Assembly: GCA_002422425.1 (NCBI GenBank)
Contig: DIVG01000062.1
Location: 63,461 to 127,460 of the forward strand
Length of the DNA stretch: 64,000 nucleotides
Direction of reading: 5' to 3'
Source: Akkermansiaceae bacterium UBA6138
GTDB lineage: Bacteria; Verrucomicrobiota; Verrucomicrobiia; Verrucomicrobiales; DEV007
Made by a program: the position numbers and the translations under genes. The notes under the pieces were generated by a model. The model searched no databases. It was not told the DNA's origin and was given only the letters and a program-made list of their open reading frames with translations. Shown here piece by piece: positions 33,708 through 44,134 of the stretch (position 1 is the first letter of the stretch; every line of letters begins with the position of its first letter).

Positions 33708-34130
33708 ATGAAATTTGCCTGGAAAGCCGACATCATCACCCTAACCGAACTGCCGGAAGCCCGTCTGAAGAAAATCGATGCGTCGTTTTTTCCTCCTGTC
33801 GCAGAAGGCGAGCTCATCCAGTGGGAGACCGCATTTCAGGTCACCCTGCCGGACGGGATCCGCAGTTTCCTCCTCGAATCTGACGGGCTTGAGGCTTGCC
33901 GTGGAGAACTGTGGCCAGTCCTTCCCCTCGCCCGGTGGGAGGTGATCAACGATCCCTGCGCCGTCGTTCACCCATGGATCCGCTTCGGAGAGGGATGGAA
34001 TCATTTTTACCTGCTCTCCCTCGGGCACTCTCCCACCATCTACCGCCATGCGCGTTTCGGTTCGAATGAGGAATTTTTTGCCGCCGGCTTCCGGCCGTAT
34101 CTGCAAAAGGTCTTTCGCGGAGAGGCATGA
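33708..34130 (+). CDS. SMI1/KNR4 (SUKH)-like protein
   Basis: The protein has 140 residues from the ATG at 33708, preceded by AGGGGA, a clear ribosome-binding site; an earlier start at 33672 is less likely. The core resembles SUKH-1: a Glu-rich region around EGELIQWETAF, then TLPDGIRSFLLESDGLEA and WPVLPLARWEV. SUKH proteins are immunity proteins of polymorphic toxins in many bacteria, but no toxin gene is adjacent here. It may be a lone immunity gene or a regulator. The assignment is moderate because the family is very divergent. Confidence 0.55.
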   Translation: MKFAWKADIITLTELPEARLKKIDASFFPPVAEGELIQWETAFQVTLPDGIRSFLLESDGLEACRGELWPVLPLARWEVINDPCAVVHPWIRFGEGWNHFYLLSLGHSPTIYRHARFGSNEEFFAAGFRPYLQKVFRGEA

Positions 34131-34250
34131 GCCACCGGGGCAGGCTGATAACGGAGTCGGGAGGCCTCTTTTTCCTCAAAAAATCAGCCCGGCCGACAAC
34201 GAAAAGGGTCGCCGACCCAACTCATCGATCCGGATACTCGCTACCACCCC

Positions 34251-36116
34251 TCAGTAATCCGTCAAACTCTTCGGGGGCAGAGCGACCCGCAGGGCATTGA
34301 GGACAGCCACGACATCTATCACTTCCTGAGTGATTGCACCGGCAACAGGCGGAAGGAGACCGGCGGCGGCAAAAAACATCCCGACAACGCTCAGAATCAT
34401 CCCTCCGACGGCGCTCTGAAGGGCGATGCGGCGCATACGTCTGCTGATATGGATGAGTTCGTCGACTTTGCGCAGGGAACTGTCCATGATGACTGCTCCG
34501 GCGGCCTTGGCGGTTACATCGCTGTTCTGACCAAAAGCGATCCCGACAGTCGCCGCCATGAGGGCGGGAGCGTCATTGATGCCGTCGCCAACGTAGAGGG
34601 TGCGGCGCTGAGCGGTCTCCTCACGCACGATGGCGAGTTTTTCTTCAGGGCTTTTCCCGGCCCGGACATCGTTGATCCCGACGCGGGCGGCGAGGTAGTC
34701 GGCCTCGGACTGCCGGTCACCCGAAAGAATCATGGAATGATTGATCCCGTGACGACCGCCGAGGTGATGGATAAAGGCCCTGCCCTCCGGCCGCGGCTCG
34801 TCGCGAAAACGAAAGGTCGCAGCGTAATGCCCGTCAATGATGACAACACACTCAAGCCCGTCGGCAGCGTCCGGCAGAAGCACCGCCTCCTCGGGCAGAT
34901 CGAGGGAAAGCTGCTTGCGGCTCGTAATCTTGACACCGCGGCCGCGCACCCGCGCAGTCATCCCCTGGCCCGGCTTCTCACTGACCTCGTCGACTTCATA
35001 AAGATCCCCCCTGCGGCGCCCCGCTTCGACAATGGCCTCGGCGAGAGGGTGCTTCGAATAGACTTCGGCACTGGCGGTGAGCTTGAGGACTTCGTCCGCT
35101 TCAACGCCGGGCGCGAAGGACCGGTCGACAAGCTCGGGACGTCCGTAGGTGAGGGTGCCGGTCTTGTCGAAAATAACGGACTCACAGGTGTCAATCGTCT
35201 CAAGGATGGACGGATCGCGCACGATGATGGCCCTTTTTGCCGCGAGTGAAATAGAACCGATGATGGCCACGGGGATGGCGATAAGGAGCGGACAGGGCGT
35301 CGCCACCACCATTACAGCAAGGAAGCGCACAGGGTCCCCGCTGATGACCCATGCGAGGATCGCGAGGGTCACGGCCACCGGGGTGTAGAACGCGCCGAGT
35401 TTGTCGGCGAGGCGACGCATCCTGGGGCGTTTCTCCTCGGAGTCACGCATCACTTCCATGATTTTCGCATAACGCGAGTCCACCGCGAGCCGGTCGGCTC
35501 GTATCGTGAGGGAAGTCTCGCCATTGAGTGCCCCCGAGATCACCGCGGCACCGGGGGTTTTCGATATCTGATAGGGCTCGCCCGTGAGATAGGACTCATC
35601 CATGACGCCCCGACCCTCAACGACGGTGCCATCCACCGGACAGACTTCGTGAGGCAGCACTTCGAGGAGATCCCCCACCGCCACCTCGTCAAGCGCGACG
35701 TCTTCGAAAGCGGTTCCCGAGCGGCGGTGCGCCACCGAGGGCACACGCTTTGCGAGCGCGGCGAGAACAGAAGAGGCATGGCGCACCGCATAAGCCTCGA
35801 TTGCCTCGCCGCCTGAGAGCATAAGAATGACGAGGGTTCCGGCAAGGTATTCGCCAAGGATCACAGCAGTGACGATGGAAATCCCCGCGAGGAGGTCCGC
35901 ACCGAACTCGCGCCGCCATATATTCCCCAGCAGTCCCCACACAAGCGGAACTCCGCCGAAAAGGTAAGCCACCCATAGGGGCAGATTAGTAAAGGCCTCC
36001 TCCATCGCGAGACCGTAACGCAGGACGAGGTGACTCACGATAGCGAGGAGGCTGACGGCGGCGATACCCATTTGAAGTCGGTCTGATCCGACGGTCGTGT
36101 CCCTGCTTTTATCCAT
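34251..36116 (-). CDS. P1B-type metal-transporting ATPase, P1B-5-like
   Basis: The protein has 621 residues. The phosphorylation motif is DKTGTLTYG, and [13 protein letters not shown] is the hinge. Membrane metal residues are [10 protein letters not shown] (TPC instead of the CPC of copper pumps) and [14 protein letters not shown] near 597, a QExxD pattern. TPC plus QExxD is the hallmark described for P1B-5 ATPases, which handle nickel, cobalt or iron. No N-terminal metal-binding domain is present. The gene follows the transglutaminase-like gene by only 8 bp, so they share a message. It probably exports a divalent metal. Confidence 0.85.
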   Translation of the reverse strand: MDKSRDTTVGSDRLQMGIAAVSLLAIVSHLVLRYGLAMEEAFTNLPLWVAYLFGGVPLVWGLLGNIWRREFGADLLAGISIVTAVILGEYLAGTLVILMLSGGEAIEAYAVRHASSVLAALAKRVPSVAHRRSGTAFEDVALDEVAVGDLLEVLPHEVCPVDGTVVEGRGVMDESYLTGEPYQISKTPGAAVISGALNGETSLTIRADRLAVDSRYAKIMEVMRDSEEKRPRMRRLADKLGAFYTPVAVTLAILAWVISGDPVRFLAVMVVATPCPLLIAIPVAIIGSISLAAKRAIIVRDPSILETIDTCESVIFDKTGTLTYGRPELVDRSFAPGVEADEVLKLTASAEVYSKHPLAEAIVEAGRRRGDLYEVDEVSEKPGQGMTARVRGRGVKITSRKQLSLDLPEEAVLLPDAADGLECVVIIDGHYAATFRFRDEPRPEGRAFIHHLGGRHGINHSMILSGDRQSEADYLAARVGINDVRAGKSPEEKLAIVREETAQRRTLYVGDGINDAPALMAATVGIAFGQNSDVTAKAAGAVIMDSSLRKVDELIHISRRMRRIALQSAVGGMILSVVGMFFAAAGLLPPVAGAITQEVIDVVAVLNALRVALPPKSLTDY

Positions 36117-36124
36117 ACAAAAAA

Positions 36125-36985
36125 CTACCCCAGATAGAGCATCTCACCACGATCAAGGAGACAACCGCGGTAAAGCGGCACAAAATCGCCGGGTGCCTTT
36201 CCGTCGATGGCCGTCTCAACAAAAAGACCCTGCCCGCGGATTCCGCCAAAGAGTGAAGCCACGGCGGAGTCACTCGCGTCGCGCCCCGTCGAGATGCGGA
36301 TCATCCCGTTGAGCGGTGCCTTGCGGGTGCCGTCGACGAGATACCAGACCCCTTTCACATAGACCTCGAAAACCGCGTGGAAATCCTGCGGCAAAAGCTG
36401 ATAAGCATACACCGTGACATAACGAGCCGGGATGGAGAGAGCCCGGCAAAAGGATATCCCGAGGTGGGCAAAGTCCCGACAGACTCCGGTCCGCAGTTCA
36501 AAAGTATCGCGGGCGCAGGACTGCTCGATCGAAGATCCGAACGCATAGTAGAGGTTCTTGAAAAGCCACTCCTCGATTGCGAGAACCTGATTAAGCGCTC
36601 CCCTGATCCCGCCGAACAAATCCATCGCCGCCGCGCGAAGGCGATCAGAGGGAGCATAGCGACTCGGAAAAAGATAAGGGATGACCGCCGCATCGATATG
36701 GCTCAACTTGTCGCCATCCGCGTCAGCAAGAGGCATCGTGCCGGGGACCGCACGGACGGAGGCGAGGTAATGGATCGCAAGGTCACCGCACACTCCGATC
36801 TCAAACCTCGTGAAACGATTCCGCTCGTGCCCGATGCGGAAATCAGAGCGGACCAGCTCGGGGCTGGTCGTGATGGATTCCCTGATCACTTTTTGCCCCG
36901 GAGTTCTCGCGCAACTGATCGAGCACAGCAGGCTTGACGGCCCGGACGCGTAATAATAGAGGGAGCTCTGCACAAGAAAACGCAT
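36125..36985 (-). CDS. Transglutaminase-like cysteine protease-fold protein
   Basis: The protein has 286 residues from the ATG at 36985; a start at 37036 is possible but lies before the conserved part. The catalytic triad is visible in [11 protein letters not shown] (Cys), [10 protein letters not shown] (His) and WYLVDGTR (Asp). An N-terminal beta region of about 130 residues precedes it, as in the bacterial transglutaminase N-terminal plus core arrangement. These proteins may cross-link or cleave peptides; they are often near protein-modification genes. Here it heads a message with the metal ATPase, which has no obvious link. No signal peptide is evident. Confidence 0.85.
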   Translation of the reverse strand: MRFLVQSSLYYYASGPSSLLCSISCARTPGQKVIRESITTSPELVRSDFRIGHERNRFTRFEIGVCGDLAIHYLASVRAVPGTMPLADADGDKLSHIDAAVIPYLFPSRYAPSDRLRAAAMDLFGGIRGALNQVLAIEEWLFKNLYYAFGSSIEQSCARDTFELRTGVCRDFAHLGISFCRALSIPARYVTVYAYQLLPQDFHAVFEVYVKGVWYLVDGTRKAPLNGMIRISTGRDASDSAVASLFGGIRGQGLFVETAIDGKAPGDFVPLYRGCLLDRGEMLYLG

Positions 36986-37060
36986 GACTGACCCTTCATT
37001 TACCCTCTTCGCCGCGAAACACAAACGTTCAGCCACTCGAGACCGATGAAATCAGGTGGC

Positions 37061-37089
37061 TTGCCTCCAAAGAAGAGATCGACCATGAT
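37061..37089 (+). promoter_or_regulatory. Promoter of the SGNH hydrolase gene
   Basis: TTGCCT (37061-37066), 17 bp, CATGAT (37084-37089), 14 bp before the ATG at 37104. The -35 equals the one before kdsA. Confidence 0.4.
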
Positions 37090-37103
37090 TACCTCGTCTC
37101 GTC

Positions 37104-38333
37104 ATGACTCGGATTACTGTTTCTACCTTTATCACCCTGCTGCTTACGGGCTGCCTTAACGCGGTGGAACCGACGCTCCCGGAGCGCCTCCGGGAAACTC
37201 TCGTCTCAGGGGAAAAAGAGGTTCGCCTCGTTGTCTTCGGGGACAGCGTCACGGGCCTGTATTACCACACAGGCGGTCGCCAGGCTTACGGTGAATTGCT
37301 GGGCGAGGCGATCCGGCAGATCCATCCGCAGGCGGATCTGACCCTCATCAATGCCGGACGCAGCGGCCATACCACAGCAAATGCACTGGGGCGCATCAGT
37401 CAGGATGTCCTCGCGCACAAGCCGCACCTCGTTATAGTGATGTTCGGGCTGAACGATGTCGTGAAACTGCCGGTGGAAGCGTTTCGGAAAAATCTCATCG
37501 GGATCGTGAAAAAATGCCGGGCGAACGGGGCTGAGGTCATTCTCTGCACCCCCAACACCGTCCTCACCACACCTGAACGTCCGCTCGATAAAGTCTTCGC
37601 CTACAGCGAAGTAACCCGCGCGGTCGCCCGTGAGCTTGCCGTGCCGCTTTGTGATGTCCATGCGGAACTCGATCAGCTAAAAACGAGCTCGCCAGGGGAG
37701 TGGCGACTCCTCATGAGCGACGAGATTCATCCGAACTTCGGCGGGCACCGGCGCATCGCGGAGAGCCTCGCCGACACGGTCACAGGTAAAAAGACGACCC
37801 TCGCGGACGCACCGCCGTCGGCCGCCCCACACCTCGCGTTCACAAGAGCCCGCCTCAAAGCTGGTGAGTCGGCCAAAGTCCTCGCGATGCCGCCATTTGA
37901 CGGGCTCATCGGTGAGGCTCTGAGAGAGCTCTACCCGAAGGCAAATATCGGAGTGATCGCCTGGCCCGCAGCCGGACTGAGCCGATCCCAGCTGATGAAA
38001 GACGCCGCTCATCGCGTGCGCCCTCTCTCTCCGAACCTCGTCATCATCGCGATACCGCGGAGCGCGGCGGCTGCCGATCGGGAGCAGTTCATCCGCACAC
38101 AGATGTGGATCGCCTCGAACAGCCTCAGCCGCGGAAAACGCGAATGGGATGTTCTTGTCGTGCACCCCTCCGTCTATGAAATCGGGGAAGTAAGCGATGA
38201 AGAAAAAGAAAACGACGAGCTCATCCGGCGCATCGCCATTCATCAGGACCTGCCGCTCCTCGACAGGGCACCGGGCGATACCGGCGGGGCGGACGATATC
38301 CTGCGTGAATGGCTCTCGAGGGACAAGGGGTGA
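37104..38333 (+). CDS. Exported SGNH/GDSL hydrolase with degenerate second domain
   Basis: The protein has 409 residues with a short N-terminal signal (possible lipobox LTGC, Cys17). The first domain carries all SGNH blocks: VFGDSVTGLYY (Ser), NAGRSGHTT (Gly), MFGLNDVVK (Asn) and SDEIHPNFGGH (Asp-His). A second region from about 250 to 400 has similar order (KVLAMPPFDGLIGEAL, AWPAAGLSRSQLM, LVIIAIPRSAA) but lacks catalytic Ser and His, so it looks like a decayed duplicate, perhaps a binding domain. It likely deacylates a glycan at the cell surface. It ends 7 bp before the convergent ClpX-like gene. Confidence 0.82.
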   Translation: MTRITVSTFITLLLTGCLNAVEPTLPERLRETLVSGEKEVRLVVFGDSVTGLYYHTGGRQAYGELLGEAIRQIHPQADLTLINAGRSGHTTANALGRISQDVLAHKPHLVIVMFGLNDVVKLPVEAFRKNLIGIVKKCRANGAEVILCTPNTVLTTPERPLDKVFAYSEVTRAVARELAVPLCDVHAELDQLKTSSPGEWRLLMSDEIHPNFGGHRRIAESLADTVTGKKTTLADAPPSAAPHLAFTRARLKAGESAKVLAMPPFDGLIGEALRELYPKANIGVIAWPAAGLSRSQLMKDAAHRVRPLSPNLVIIAIPRSAAAADREQFIRTQMWIASNSLSRGKREWDVLVVHPSVYEIGEVSDEEKENDELIRRIAIHQDLPLLDRAPGDTGGADDILREWLSRDKG

Positions 38334-38340
38334 GTGGCCG

Positions 38341-39957
38341 TCACGGGGTTTCCTCGCGGTAGCTCGCAACGACGAGATTGCTGAGGAAACGGTCCGGATC
38401 CTCGATCGCCTCGCCGGTAACCTGAAAAGTCTTTTGCCCGGTGTTTTTGCGGATGAGCTGAAGACCGAACTGGAAGTCGCGGAACTTATCCTCACAGAGT
38501 TGCAGCACACTGCGGCCGCACTCGCCGGAGAGCGCAGCGACCCGGGCGACGGCATCATTGTCGAAGGTGAGCCGGACCCCGTGATCCTGCTCAAACTTGC
38601 GGCGAAAGGCGGCAATCTCACTTAAGACCCGGGCGTCTCCTACCGGACCGGCTTCGGCGAGGAGCCGGGCGAGCGTGCCGGCGGGATCGGCGACGAGAGA
38701 GTCGTCAATGACGAGTTCGGTCAGGGTCGTCCCGGGGAGCTCGAATTTAAAATGGCGGAGGAGGCGCTCGCACACTGTCATGAGCCCGCGCGCTCCGGTT
38801 TTCTCCAGCGCCGCATTGGCTGCGATCTCCCCGAGCGCCTCGTCGGTAAAGCGCGCGCGAATGCCGTAGGCTTCGAATTCGCGCTCATACTGGCGAATGA
38901 TACTGCCCTCGGAGTGCTTCATGATGTTATAAAGATCCGCCGCTTCGAGATGATCGCAGACCACCCGGACGGGGAGTCGGCCGATAAACTCGGCCTCGAA
39001 ACCGAAGTCAATGAAGTCCTGCGTTCCCGGCTCTTCGTTTTTATTAACGGCTGGCGCTCCGGCCCCTTCGTCCGAAGTAAAGCCGATCGGCCCCTGACGG
39101 AGACGTCGCTCGATGATTTTTTCGAGACCTGAAAAGGCTCCGCTTACGATGAAGAGAATGTGTCGTGTATTGATCGATTCGCGAGTCGCTCGACCGGTCC
39201 GGCTCATCTCAAACATCGCCTGCATCTGCGACTGCATGTCCTGCGGATTGCGCACCGGAACCTCGGTCTCCTCCATCAACTTGAGCAGAGTCGTCTGGAC
39301 ACCGCGACCGCTCACATCCCGCCCGACGGCATTTCCCGAAGAAGCGATTTTGTCGATCTCGTCGATGTAGACAATGCCGTATTGGGCCAGTGCAACATCT
39401 CCATCCGCCTTTCTTACCAGCTCGCGCACGAGATCATCGACGTCACCGCCGACATAACCTGTCTCGGAAAACTTGGTGGCGTCGGCTTTCACGAAAGGGA
39501 CTCCGATGAGCTCGGCAATATGCTTCACGAGGTAGGTCTTACCCACCCCGGTCGGACCGACGATGATGACGTTCTGCTTGGCGTATTCAATACGGCGGGC
39601 GGCTTCGGGGCCCTGCTCCTCAAGCCGCCGCAGGTATCCGGCATGGTTGTAATGGTCGCATACTGCGATAGCGAGGGCCTTTTTCGCTTCATCCTGACGA
39701 ATCACGAATCGATCGAGGTGCGACTTGATCTGGCGCGGAATGAAATCGAAGTCAAGGACTGCACCGCCCTCTTCGGCGCATGAATCGTTTGGAGCCCCGG
39801 AATCGCCCGGCGACGTTGCGAAGGGATTCCCTCCTTCTCCCATCGTCGAAAAAGTGACATGGTCACCAAAACTCTTTTTAAGAAACTCGGATAGCTTCCG
39901 TGAGATTTCCTCGGGGTCGGGGAACCCTGTCTTTCCGTCATCGTCCTTTCCTGCCAT
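38341..39957 (-). CDS. ClpX-like AAA+ unfoldase lacking the zinc domain, with duplicated lid
   Basis: The protein has 538 residues from the ATG at 39957; ClpX usually has about 420. There is no N-terminal four-cysteine zinc domain. The AAA+ module is complete: [13 protein letters not shown] (Walker A), the [10 protein letters not shown] pore loop, [11 protein letters not shown] (Walker B) and [17 protein letters not shown]. The ClpP-docking IGF loop is retained as [12 protein letters not shown]. After the normal lid (about 357-436) comes a second copy of it (about 451-533: [20 protein letters not shown] ... [14 protein letters not shown]). So it could still partner ClpP, but substrate selection must differ. 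It may share a role with the upstream kinase gene. Confidence 0.88.
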   Translation of the reverse strand: MAGKDDDGKTGFPDPEEISRKLSEFLKKSFGDHVTFSTMGEGGNPFATSPGDSGAPNDSCAEEGGAVLDFDFIPRQIKSHLDRFVIRQDEAKKALAIAVCDHYNHAGYLRRLEEQGPEAARRIEYAKQNVIIVGPTGVGKTYLVKHIAELIGVPFVKADATKFSETGYVGGDVDDLVRELVRKADGDVALAQYGIVYIDEIDKIASSGNAVGRDVSGRGVQTTLLKLMEETEVPVRNPQDMQSQMQAMFEMSRTGRATRESINTRHILFIVSGAFSGLEKIIERRLRQGPIGFTSDEGAGAPAVNKNEEPGTQDFIDFGFEAEFIGRLPVRVVCDHLEAADLYNIMKHSEGSIIRQYEREFEAYGIRARFTDEALGEIAANAALEKTGARGLMTVCERLLRHFKFELPGTTLTELVIDDSLVADPAGTLARLLAEAGPVGDARVLSEIAAFRRKFEQDHGVRLTFDNDAVARVAALSGECGRSVLQLCEDKFRDFQFGLQLIRKNTGQKTFQVTGEAIEDPDRFLSNLVVASYREETP

Positions 39958-39963
39958 ACCGTA

Positions 39964-39992
39964 ATAATACGCTCGCCGCAGCCCACCGCGAA
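39964..39992 (-). promoter_or_regulatory. Promoter of the ClpX-like gene
   Basis: On the minus strand, TTCGCG (39987-39992), 17 bp, TATTAT (39964-39969). The near-consensus -10 ends 6 bp before the ATG at 39957. This supports that start and independent, leaderless expression from within the gap after the kinase gene. Confidence 0.5.
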
Positions 39993-40040
39993 TACAAACG
40001 CAGGCGTTCTTTGCAGCGGCGAGGCAGCCGGGCTCTCCGT

Positions 40041-42461
40041 TCAGCGTAAAGCGCCCAGAATCTCCCAGCGCTTCGCGAAAACGGGGTCGATTGCCGCGAG
40101 GCGGTCCGCCGCAGCCACGACCCCGGCTCCCTGACCGCTTGCGAAAGCAAAAAAGACGAGCTTTTCCCACGAGGTAGCCGATTCCGGAGTCAGCGGCGGT
40201 AGAACCGTCGCGGCTGCCTCAACGAGCCAGTCAGGGGCAAATGCCTCCACCTCCACCTCGTTCGGCCCGAAACCCAGGTCGACTATAAAGACCGACTCAT
40301 CCGCCCCGGTGATGGCGGCCTCAATCGGAATGCCGACACGACGTCGAATCACCCCCTCGTATCGGGTTGCCTTGAGCGCCTCCGCCAGTTCAGAAATAAA
40401 ACGCCCCGCCTGATCATAGCCGTAAAGCAACTCCGTGCGAATCGCCTTTCCCGGGTCCGTCCCGGGAGTTGCTGCCTCAAGCTTGGCGGCAGCTCCGGAA
40501 AAGCGAAGCGTGTCCGCGCCTGCTTGCAGCGAACTCACGAGCCCCCTGAGCTGGTCAATATCCTCACGCACCGCCGTATCCAAAACGGGAACGGGGGGAA
40601 CGACGGGAACGACGGGCATCGGCGGCGCGATAAGAGGGGGCGGTTCCTCCTTTGCGAGGGCGGCAGCGGGCGACGGCTGCGCCGCCGCAAACTGTCTGAT
40701 CTCCGCGAGGCGCTCAAGCCTGATTCTAACCAGGTTCGGGGCTGCCCCACTCGTCTTGAGGGCTCTGCCGGCCTTTTTCAGGGCGTCCTCCTGGGCGTCA
40801 AGAGTGTCGAGCGCCGCGGCGGAAGGATTGGGGAGAGCCCTGATGATCGCGAAGTCGTTGATGAAAGGCGTCACCGCCATCTTCAACTGCCCGATCCATT
40901 CATAACCCGGCGGCGGATCACTCTGGAGAAAAGCGGTTAGAAACCCGGCCCCCGAATCAAACTCTCCGCTCTGCCAGTTCTTCAACCCGGCCGTGAGAAG
41001 GCCCAGCACCTCGATCGAACCTTCGGAATAAATCGCCTCATCCCTCAGCAACGGAAGCTCACCGGACAAAACCTCTGCCGTCTTTTTCGTAAAAATAACC
41101 GCTTCGCTTGCGGCGTCCTCGGCCCCCGGCTCGGTGCTTAAAACGTTCCTGAAACTCTCCCGCGCGGCTTTTCCATCACCGGAAAAAAGATGGGTCATCC
41201 CGCGAAAATAGTAGCTCCAGATCTTCGTGGTCGCGGCTACGACAGGTTCGGCGACAAGCGAATCAAAGACCTCCCCGGACCTCTTGAAATCTCCTTTTGC
41301 AAGGAGATCTCTCGCCCCGAGAAACTGCTCGGTAATCGTGCTGTCCCCCGCACTGATGACCCGCTCCCCGATACCAAGCCCCAACTCGCCCTCATCAGCG
41401 GGTGGCTCCCCCTTGAAAACCACGAGCGCGACCGCGCTAATCGCCATGATGATAAGCACGGCAGCGATAAAACGGTAAGGGAAACGACGGTGTAACCGGC
41501 GCGCGCGACCGCCCGGGATAATCCCGAACTGCCGCCTCTGCACTTCCTCGATCTGGGCGATTACCTCATCGTAGCTCTGAAACCGGTCCGCCGGAGCGTA
41601 GGCCATCATTCTCTCGACGAGACGCACGGTCGGCTTCGAGAGCCCCGGCACGACCGACTTCAGATCAACGAGCTTTTTCTTGATCTCCTTGAGCTCCTCC
41701 ATCGAAGAGGTATTCGCTTCAAAGGGCGGTTTCCCGGCGAGGGCATGATAAAGCGTCGCGCCAAGACTGTAGAGGTCTCCCTTGAACGTATCGGGCTCCC
41801 CGTCGAGCTTTTCCGGCGGCACGTAAAAGGGAGTCGCCCAGAGATCCTCGGACTCATCCTGGCCGCCCTGCTGCACCGCAAGACCGAAATCCACCAGCTT
41901 CGTTGTGCCTTCATCGGTCACAAGCATGTTGCCCGGCTTGATATCACGATGAATGAGATCCTCCCCGTGGGCCGCCTTGAGCCCGCTTGTGACATCGAGG
42001 GCGATCGAAAGGACTTCCGCTTCGGAGAGAGCCCCCCTGTCGGTGATGAGTTGCTCAAGACTGGTCGCGTTGACCAGCTCCATCGCGATGAAAAAGTAAC
42101 CGTGATCGTTTCCGACCGTGAAAACCTTAACCACATTCGGATGAACGATGGAAGCGGTGAGCTTCGCCTCGCGCTCAAACATTGAGGTCAGGGCGCCGTC
42201 GCGACTCAGGGATTGGTGAAGAATTTTCAGCGCCACTTCCCGGCCGAGATTCATGTCCACAGCGCGGAAGACCTGACTCATCCCGCCCTCGCCGAGCAGC
42301 CCGACGATCTGGTATTGGCCCATCGTCGCGCGCACCCGCACAAAAGCGGCACAATGAGGGCACTGGATTTTCGAAAAAGGAGCCAAACCGGAGACATCGA
42401 GTGCCTTTCCGCACTCGGGACAGTGATTGACCAGCGGTCGTTTTTCCTCGGCTTCTTCCAT
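40041..42461 (-). CDS. Transmembrane Ser/Thr protein kinase (Hanks type) with N-terminal zinc ribbon
   Basis: The protein has 806 residues. A small zinc ribbon (C14, C17, C34, C37) precedes the kinase domain (about 49-310), with [10 protein letters not shown], the ATP lysine in [14 protein letters not shown] and DFGLAV; all catalytic residues are present. A basic segment ([15 protein letters not shown]) leads to one membrane helix near 330-350 ([18 protein letters not shown]). The C-terminal 440 residues are outside the membrane and look helical with TPR-like pairs. It probably senses an envelope signal and phosphorylates cytoplasmic partners. The ClpX-like gene begins 83 bp downstream. Confidence 0.9.
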   Translation of the reverse strand: MEEAEEKRPLVNHCPECGKALDVSGLAPFSKIQCPHCAAFVRVRATMGQYQIVGLLGEGGMSQVFRAVDMNLGREVALKILHQSLSRDGALTSMFEREAKLTASIVHPNVVKVFTVGNDHGYFFIAMELVNATSLEQLITDRGALSEAEVLSIALDVTSGLKAAHGEDLIHRDIKPGNMLVTDEGTTKLVDFGLAVQQGGQDESEDLWATPFYVPPEKLDGEPDTFKGDLYSLGATLYHALAGKPPFEANTSSMEELKEIKKKLVDLKSVVPGLSKPTVRLVERMMAYAPADRFQSYDEVIAQIEEVQRRQFGIIPGGRARRLHRRFPYRFIAAVLIIMAISAVALVVFKGEPPADEGELGLGIGERVISAGDSTITEQFLGARDLLAKGDFKRSGEVFDSLVAEPVVAATTKIWSYYFRGMTHLFSGDGKAARESFRNVLSTEPGAEDAASEAVIFTKKTAEVLSGELPLLRDEAIYSEGSIEVLGLLTAGLKNWQSGEFDSGAGFLTAFLQSDPPPGYEWIGQLKMAVTPFINDFAIIRALPNPSAAALDTLDAQEDALKKAGRALKTSGAAPNLVRIRLERLAEIRQFAAAQPSPAAALAKEEPPPLIAPPMPVVPVVPPVPVLDTAVREDIDQLRGLVSSLQAGADTLRFSGAAAKLEAATPGTDPGKAIRTELLYGYDQAGRFISELAEALKATRYEGVIRRRVGIPIEAAITGADESVFIVDLGFGPNEVEVEAFAPDWLVEAAATVLPPLTPESATSWEKLVFFAFASGQGAGVVAAADRLAAIDPVFAKRWEILGALR

Positions 42462-42587
42462 CTTTTACAGCCCCCGAACTCTGATTTTCGAAGAGCCGAC
42501 AGTCTATCGAGAGAGCGCGGGAGGTCCAGACAATTCACGAGGGAATCCTTCATTCTCCCCGATGCTCATCTTATGGCCCGCAAAGGC

Positions 42588-42616
42588 TTGCCTCCAACGC
42601 AAGGCGGCGCTAGACT
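42588..42616 (+). promoter_or_regulatory. Promoter of the kdsA-lpt operon
   Basis: TTGCCT (42588-42593), 17 bp, TAGACT (42611-42616), 13 bp before the ATG at 42630. It has the same -10 as the MscS-type channel promoter. Confidence 0.55.
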
Positions 42617-42629
42617 TGCCCTTTTCACC

Positions 42630-43463
42630 ATGGGGAAAACAACGAAAACCGTCGCCATTGGCCGGCACCGCCTCGGCGGGGAGAGACCGCTTTTTATTCT
42701 GGGCCCCTGCGTCATCGAGTCGGCCTCGTTTATTCGCGAGATCGGCCCCGCCATCCGCTCCATCGCCGATGCCGCCGGGGTCGATTTCGTCTTCAAAGCC
42801 AGTTATGACAAGGCCAACCGCAGCTCGGTCCGATCCTTCCGCGGCACCGGCTGCGAGGAGGGATGCCGGCTTCTCGCCGAGATCGGTGCCGAACTTGAGG
42901 TCCCGGTGACCACCGATGTCCACTCCGCCGGAGAGATTGAAATCGCCTCCGAGTTCATCGACGTGCTCCAGATTCCCGCTTTTCTCTGCCGCCAGACCGA
43001 CCTGATCGAGGCCGCCGCAAAGTCAGGTCGTGTCGTTAATGTGAAAAAAGGCCAATTTCTCGCCCCCTGGGACGTTAAAAATATAGCCGACAAGCTCGAT
43101 GCCTTCGGTTGTGAAAACTACTTTTTTACCGAGCGGGGAACCAGCTTCGGCTATAATAATCTGGTCGCCGACATGAGATCTATCCCCTGGATGCAAGAAG
43201 ACGGGCTGCGAGTCGTATTTGATGCGACCCACTCGGTACAACGCCCCGGCGGCGAGGGCACCTCGAGCGGCGGCGACGGGCGTCTCGCCCCCTTGCTGGC
43301 CCGGTCAGCGGTCGCTGCCGGTTGCGACGGTGTTTTTATGGAAACGCACCCGGATCCTTCCAAGGCCCTCAGCGACGGCCCGAATCAGGTTCCTCTCGCC
43401 AGACTCGGCGAGGTCCTCAGCCAACTCAACGAGATCTACAGGCTCGTGCGCCGCCCCGCATGA
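42630..43463 (+). CDS. kdsA: 3-deoxy-8-phosphooctulonate synthase (KDO-8-P synthase)
   Basis: The protein has 277 residues. It condenses phosphoenolpyruvate with arabinose 5-phosphate to make KDO-8-phosphate for the LPS core. Conserved blocks are LFILGPCVIES, FKASYDKANRSS with the catalytic lysines, VTTDVHSAGE, CRQTDLIEAAAKSG, VNVKKGQFLAPWD, TERGTSFGYNNLV, FDATHSVQRPGG and FMETHPDPSKALSDGPN. Asn at 57 in the KANRSS block is typical of the metal-independent class I enzymes. A longer upstream frame overlaps the divergent kinase gene and is not used. Its stop overlaps the next start, so it leads the LPS-export operon. Confidence 0.95.
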   Translation: MGKTTKTVAIGRHRLGGERPLFILGPCVIESASFIREIGPAIRSIADAAGVDFVFKASYDKANRSSVRSFRGTGCEEGCRLLAEIGAELEVPVTTDVHSAGEIEIASEFIDVLQIPAFLCRQTDLIEAAAKSGRVVNVKKGQFLAPWDVKNIADKLDAFGCENYFFTERGTSFGYNNLVADMRSIPWMQEDGLRVVFDATHSVQRPGGEGTSSGGDGRLAPLLARSAVAAGCDGVFMETHPDPSKALSDGPNQVPLARLGEVLSQLNEIYRLVRRPA

Positions 43464-44110
43464 TGCGATTTCCCCCCATTCCCTCCCTCCTCATGCTGGG
43501 TCTTGTCTCCGCCTGGGGTGCATCGTCTCCCCTCGCCGCGGCGGAGGAGGCGACCGCAAAAACGAAGGCGAAAGCGGCGGATAACAGAGATCGCCCCAAA
43601 AAGGGAGCCAGGAAAAGCGGGGTGCCGGCACCTGCCGAAGAAGGCATCGCCGAAGAAGTGGTGAAAGGGGCCCTGCCGCAGGAGCTCACCTCAAGTTTTC
43701 CGATCGGACGCGAGTTCAAAGGCGTTGCCATCCCCTCCTACGCGAATAACGTCCTCAAGTCCGTCATGACCGCCGCCACAGTCGTCCGGATCGACGAGCA
43801 ATTCCTGGATCTCGTGGACCTCACCGTCCTCGTTTACAACAGTGCCGGTGAGCCCGAAACCACCATTTCCATGGATGAAGCATCCTACGATCTTGTTATC
43901 GGGGAGCTGGCCAGCAAGACCCCCTCGCGTATCGAACAGCCCCGCTTCACCATGACAGGGGACAAAATGACCTTTCAGGCAGCGACTCAGACCGCCCGAC
44001 TCGTCGGAAATGTGAAAGTCATTGTCTCCGACATCGGCGATCTCGCTCCCGGCTTTGCCGTTCCCGCAAAAGCGGGCGAGGGAGCTAAAGCTGACCCCGC
44101 CACTCCCTGA
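43460..44110 (+). CDS. LptC-like periplasmic LPS-export protein
   Basis: The protein has 216 residues from the ATG at 43460, which overlaps the kdsA stop. A signal peptide (about 1-28, ending LAAAEE) or membrane anchor is followed by a basic Lys/Ala linker and a beta-rich domain (VVRIDEQFLDLVDLTVLVYN, RFTMTGDKMTFQAATQTARL, GNVKVIVSD). This repeats the strand logic of the OstA/LptC family. Its position between kdsA and an OstA-like gene, before lptB, fits LptC, which hands LPS from the inner-membrane pump to LptA. Sequence alone would not prove this. Confidence 0.65.
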   Translation: MMRFPPIPSLLMLGLVSAWGASSPLAAAEEATAKTKAKAADNRDRPKKGARKSGVPAPAEEGIAEEVVKGALPQELTSSFPIGREFKGVAIPSYANNVLKSVMTAATVVRIDEQFLDLVDLTVLVYNSAGEPETTISMDEASYDLVIGELASKTPSRIEQPRFTMTGDKMTFQAATQTARLVGNVKVIVSDIGDLAPGFAVPAKAGEGAKADPATP

Positions 44111-44134
44111 TTCCCCTCTACCGCGCCTCACCCC

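Noticed and set aside
33708..34130. Polymorphic toxin immunity locus
   Set aside because: The SMI1-like gene has no toxin or secretion gene beside it, so a toxin system cannot be claimed.
34138..34190. GGCTGAT ... ATCAGCC inverted repeat as a terminator
   Set aside because: The loop is over 30 nt and the T-tract lies inside it, so it is not a convincing terminator.
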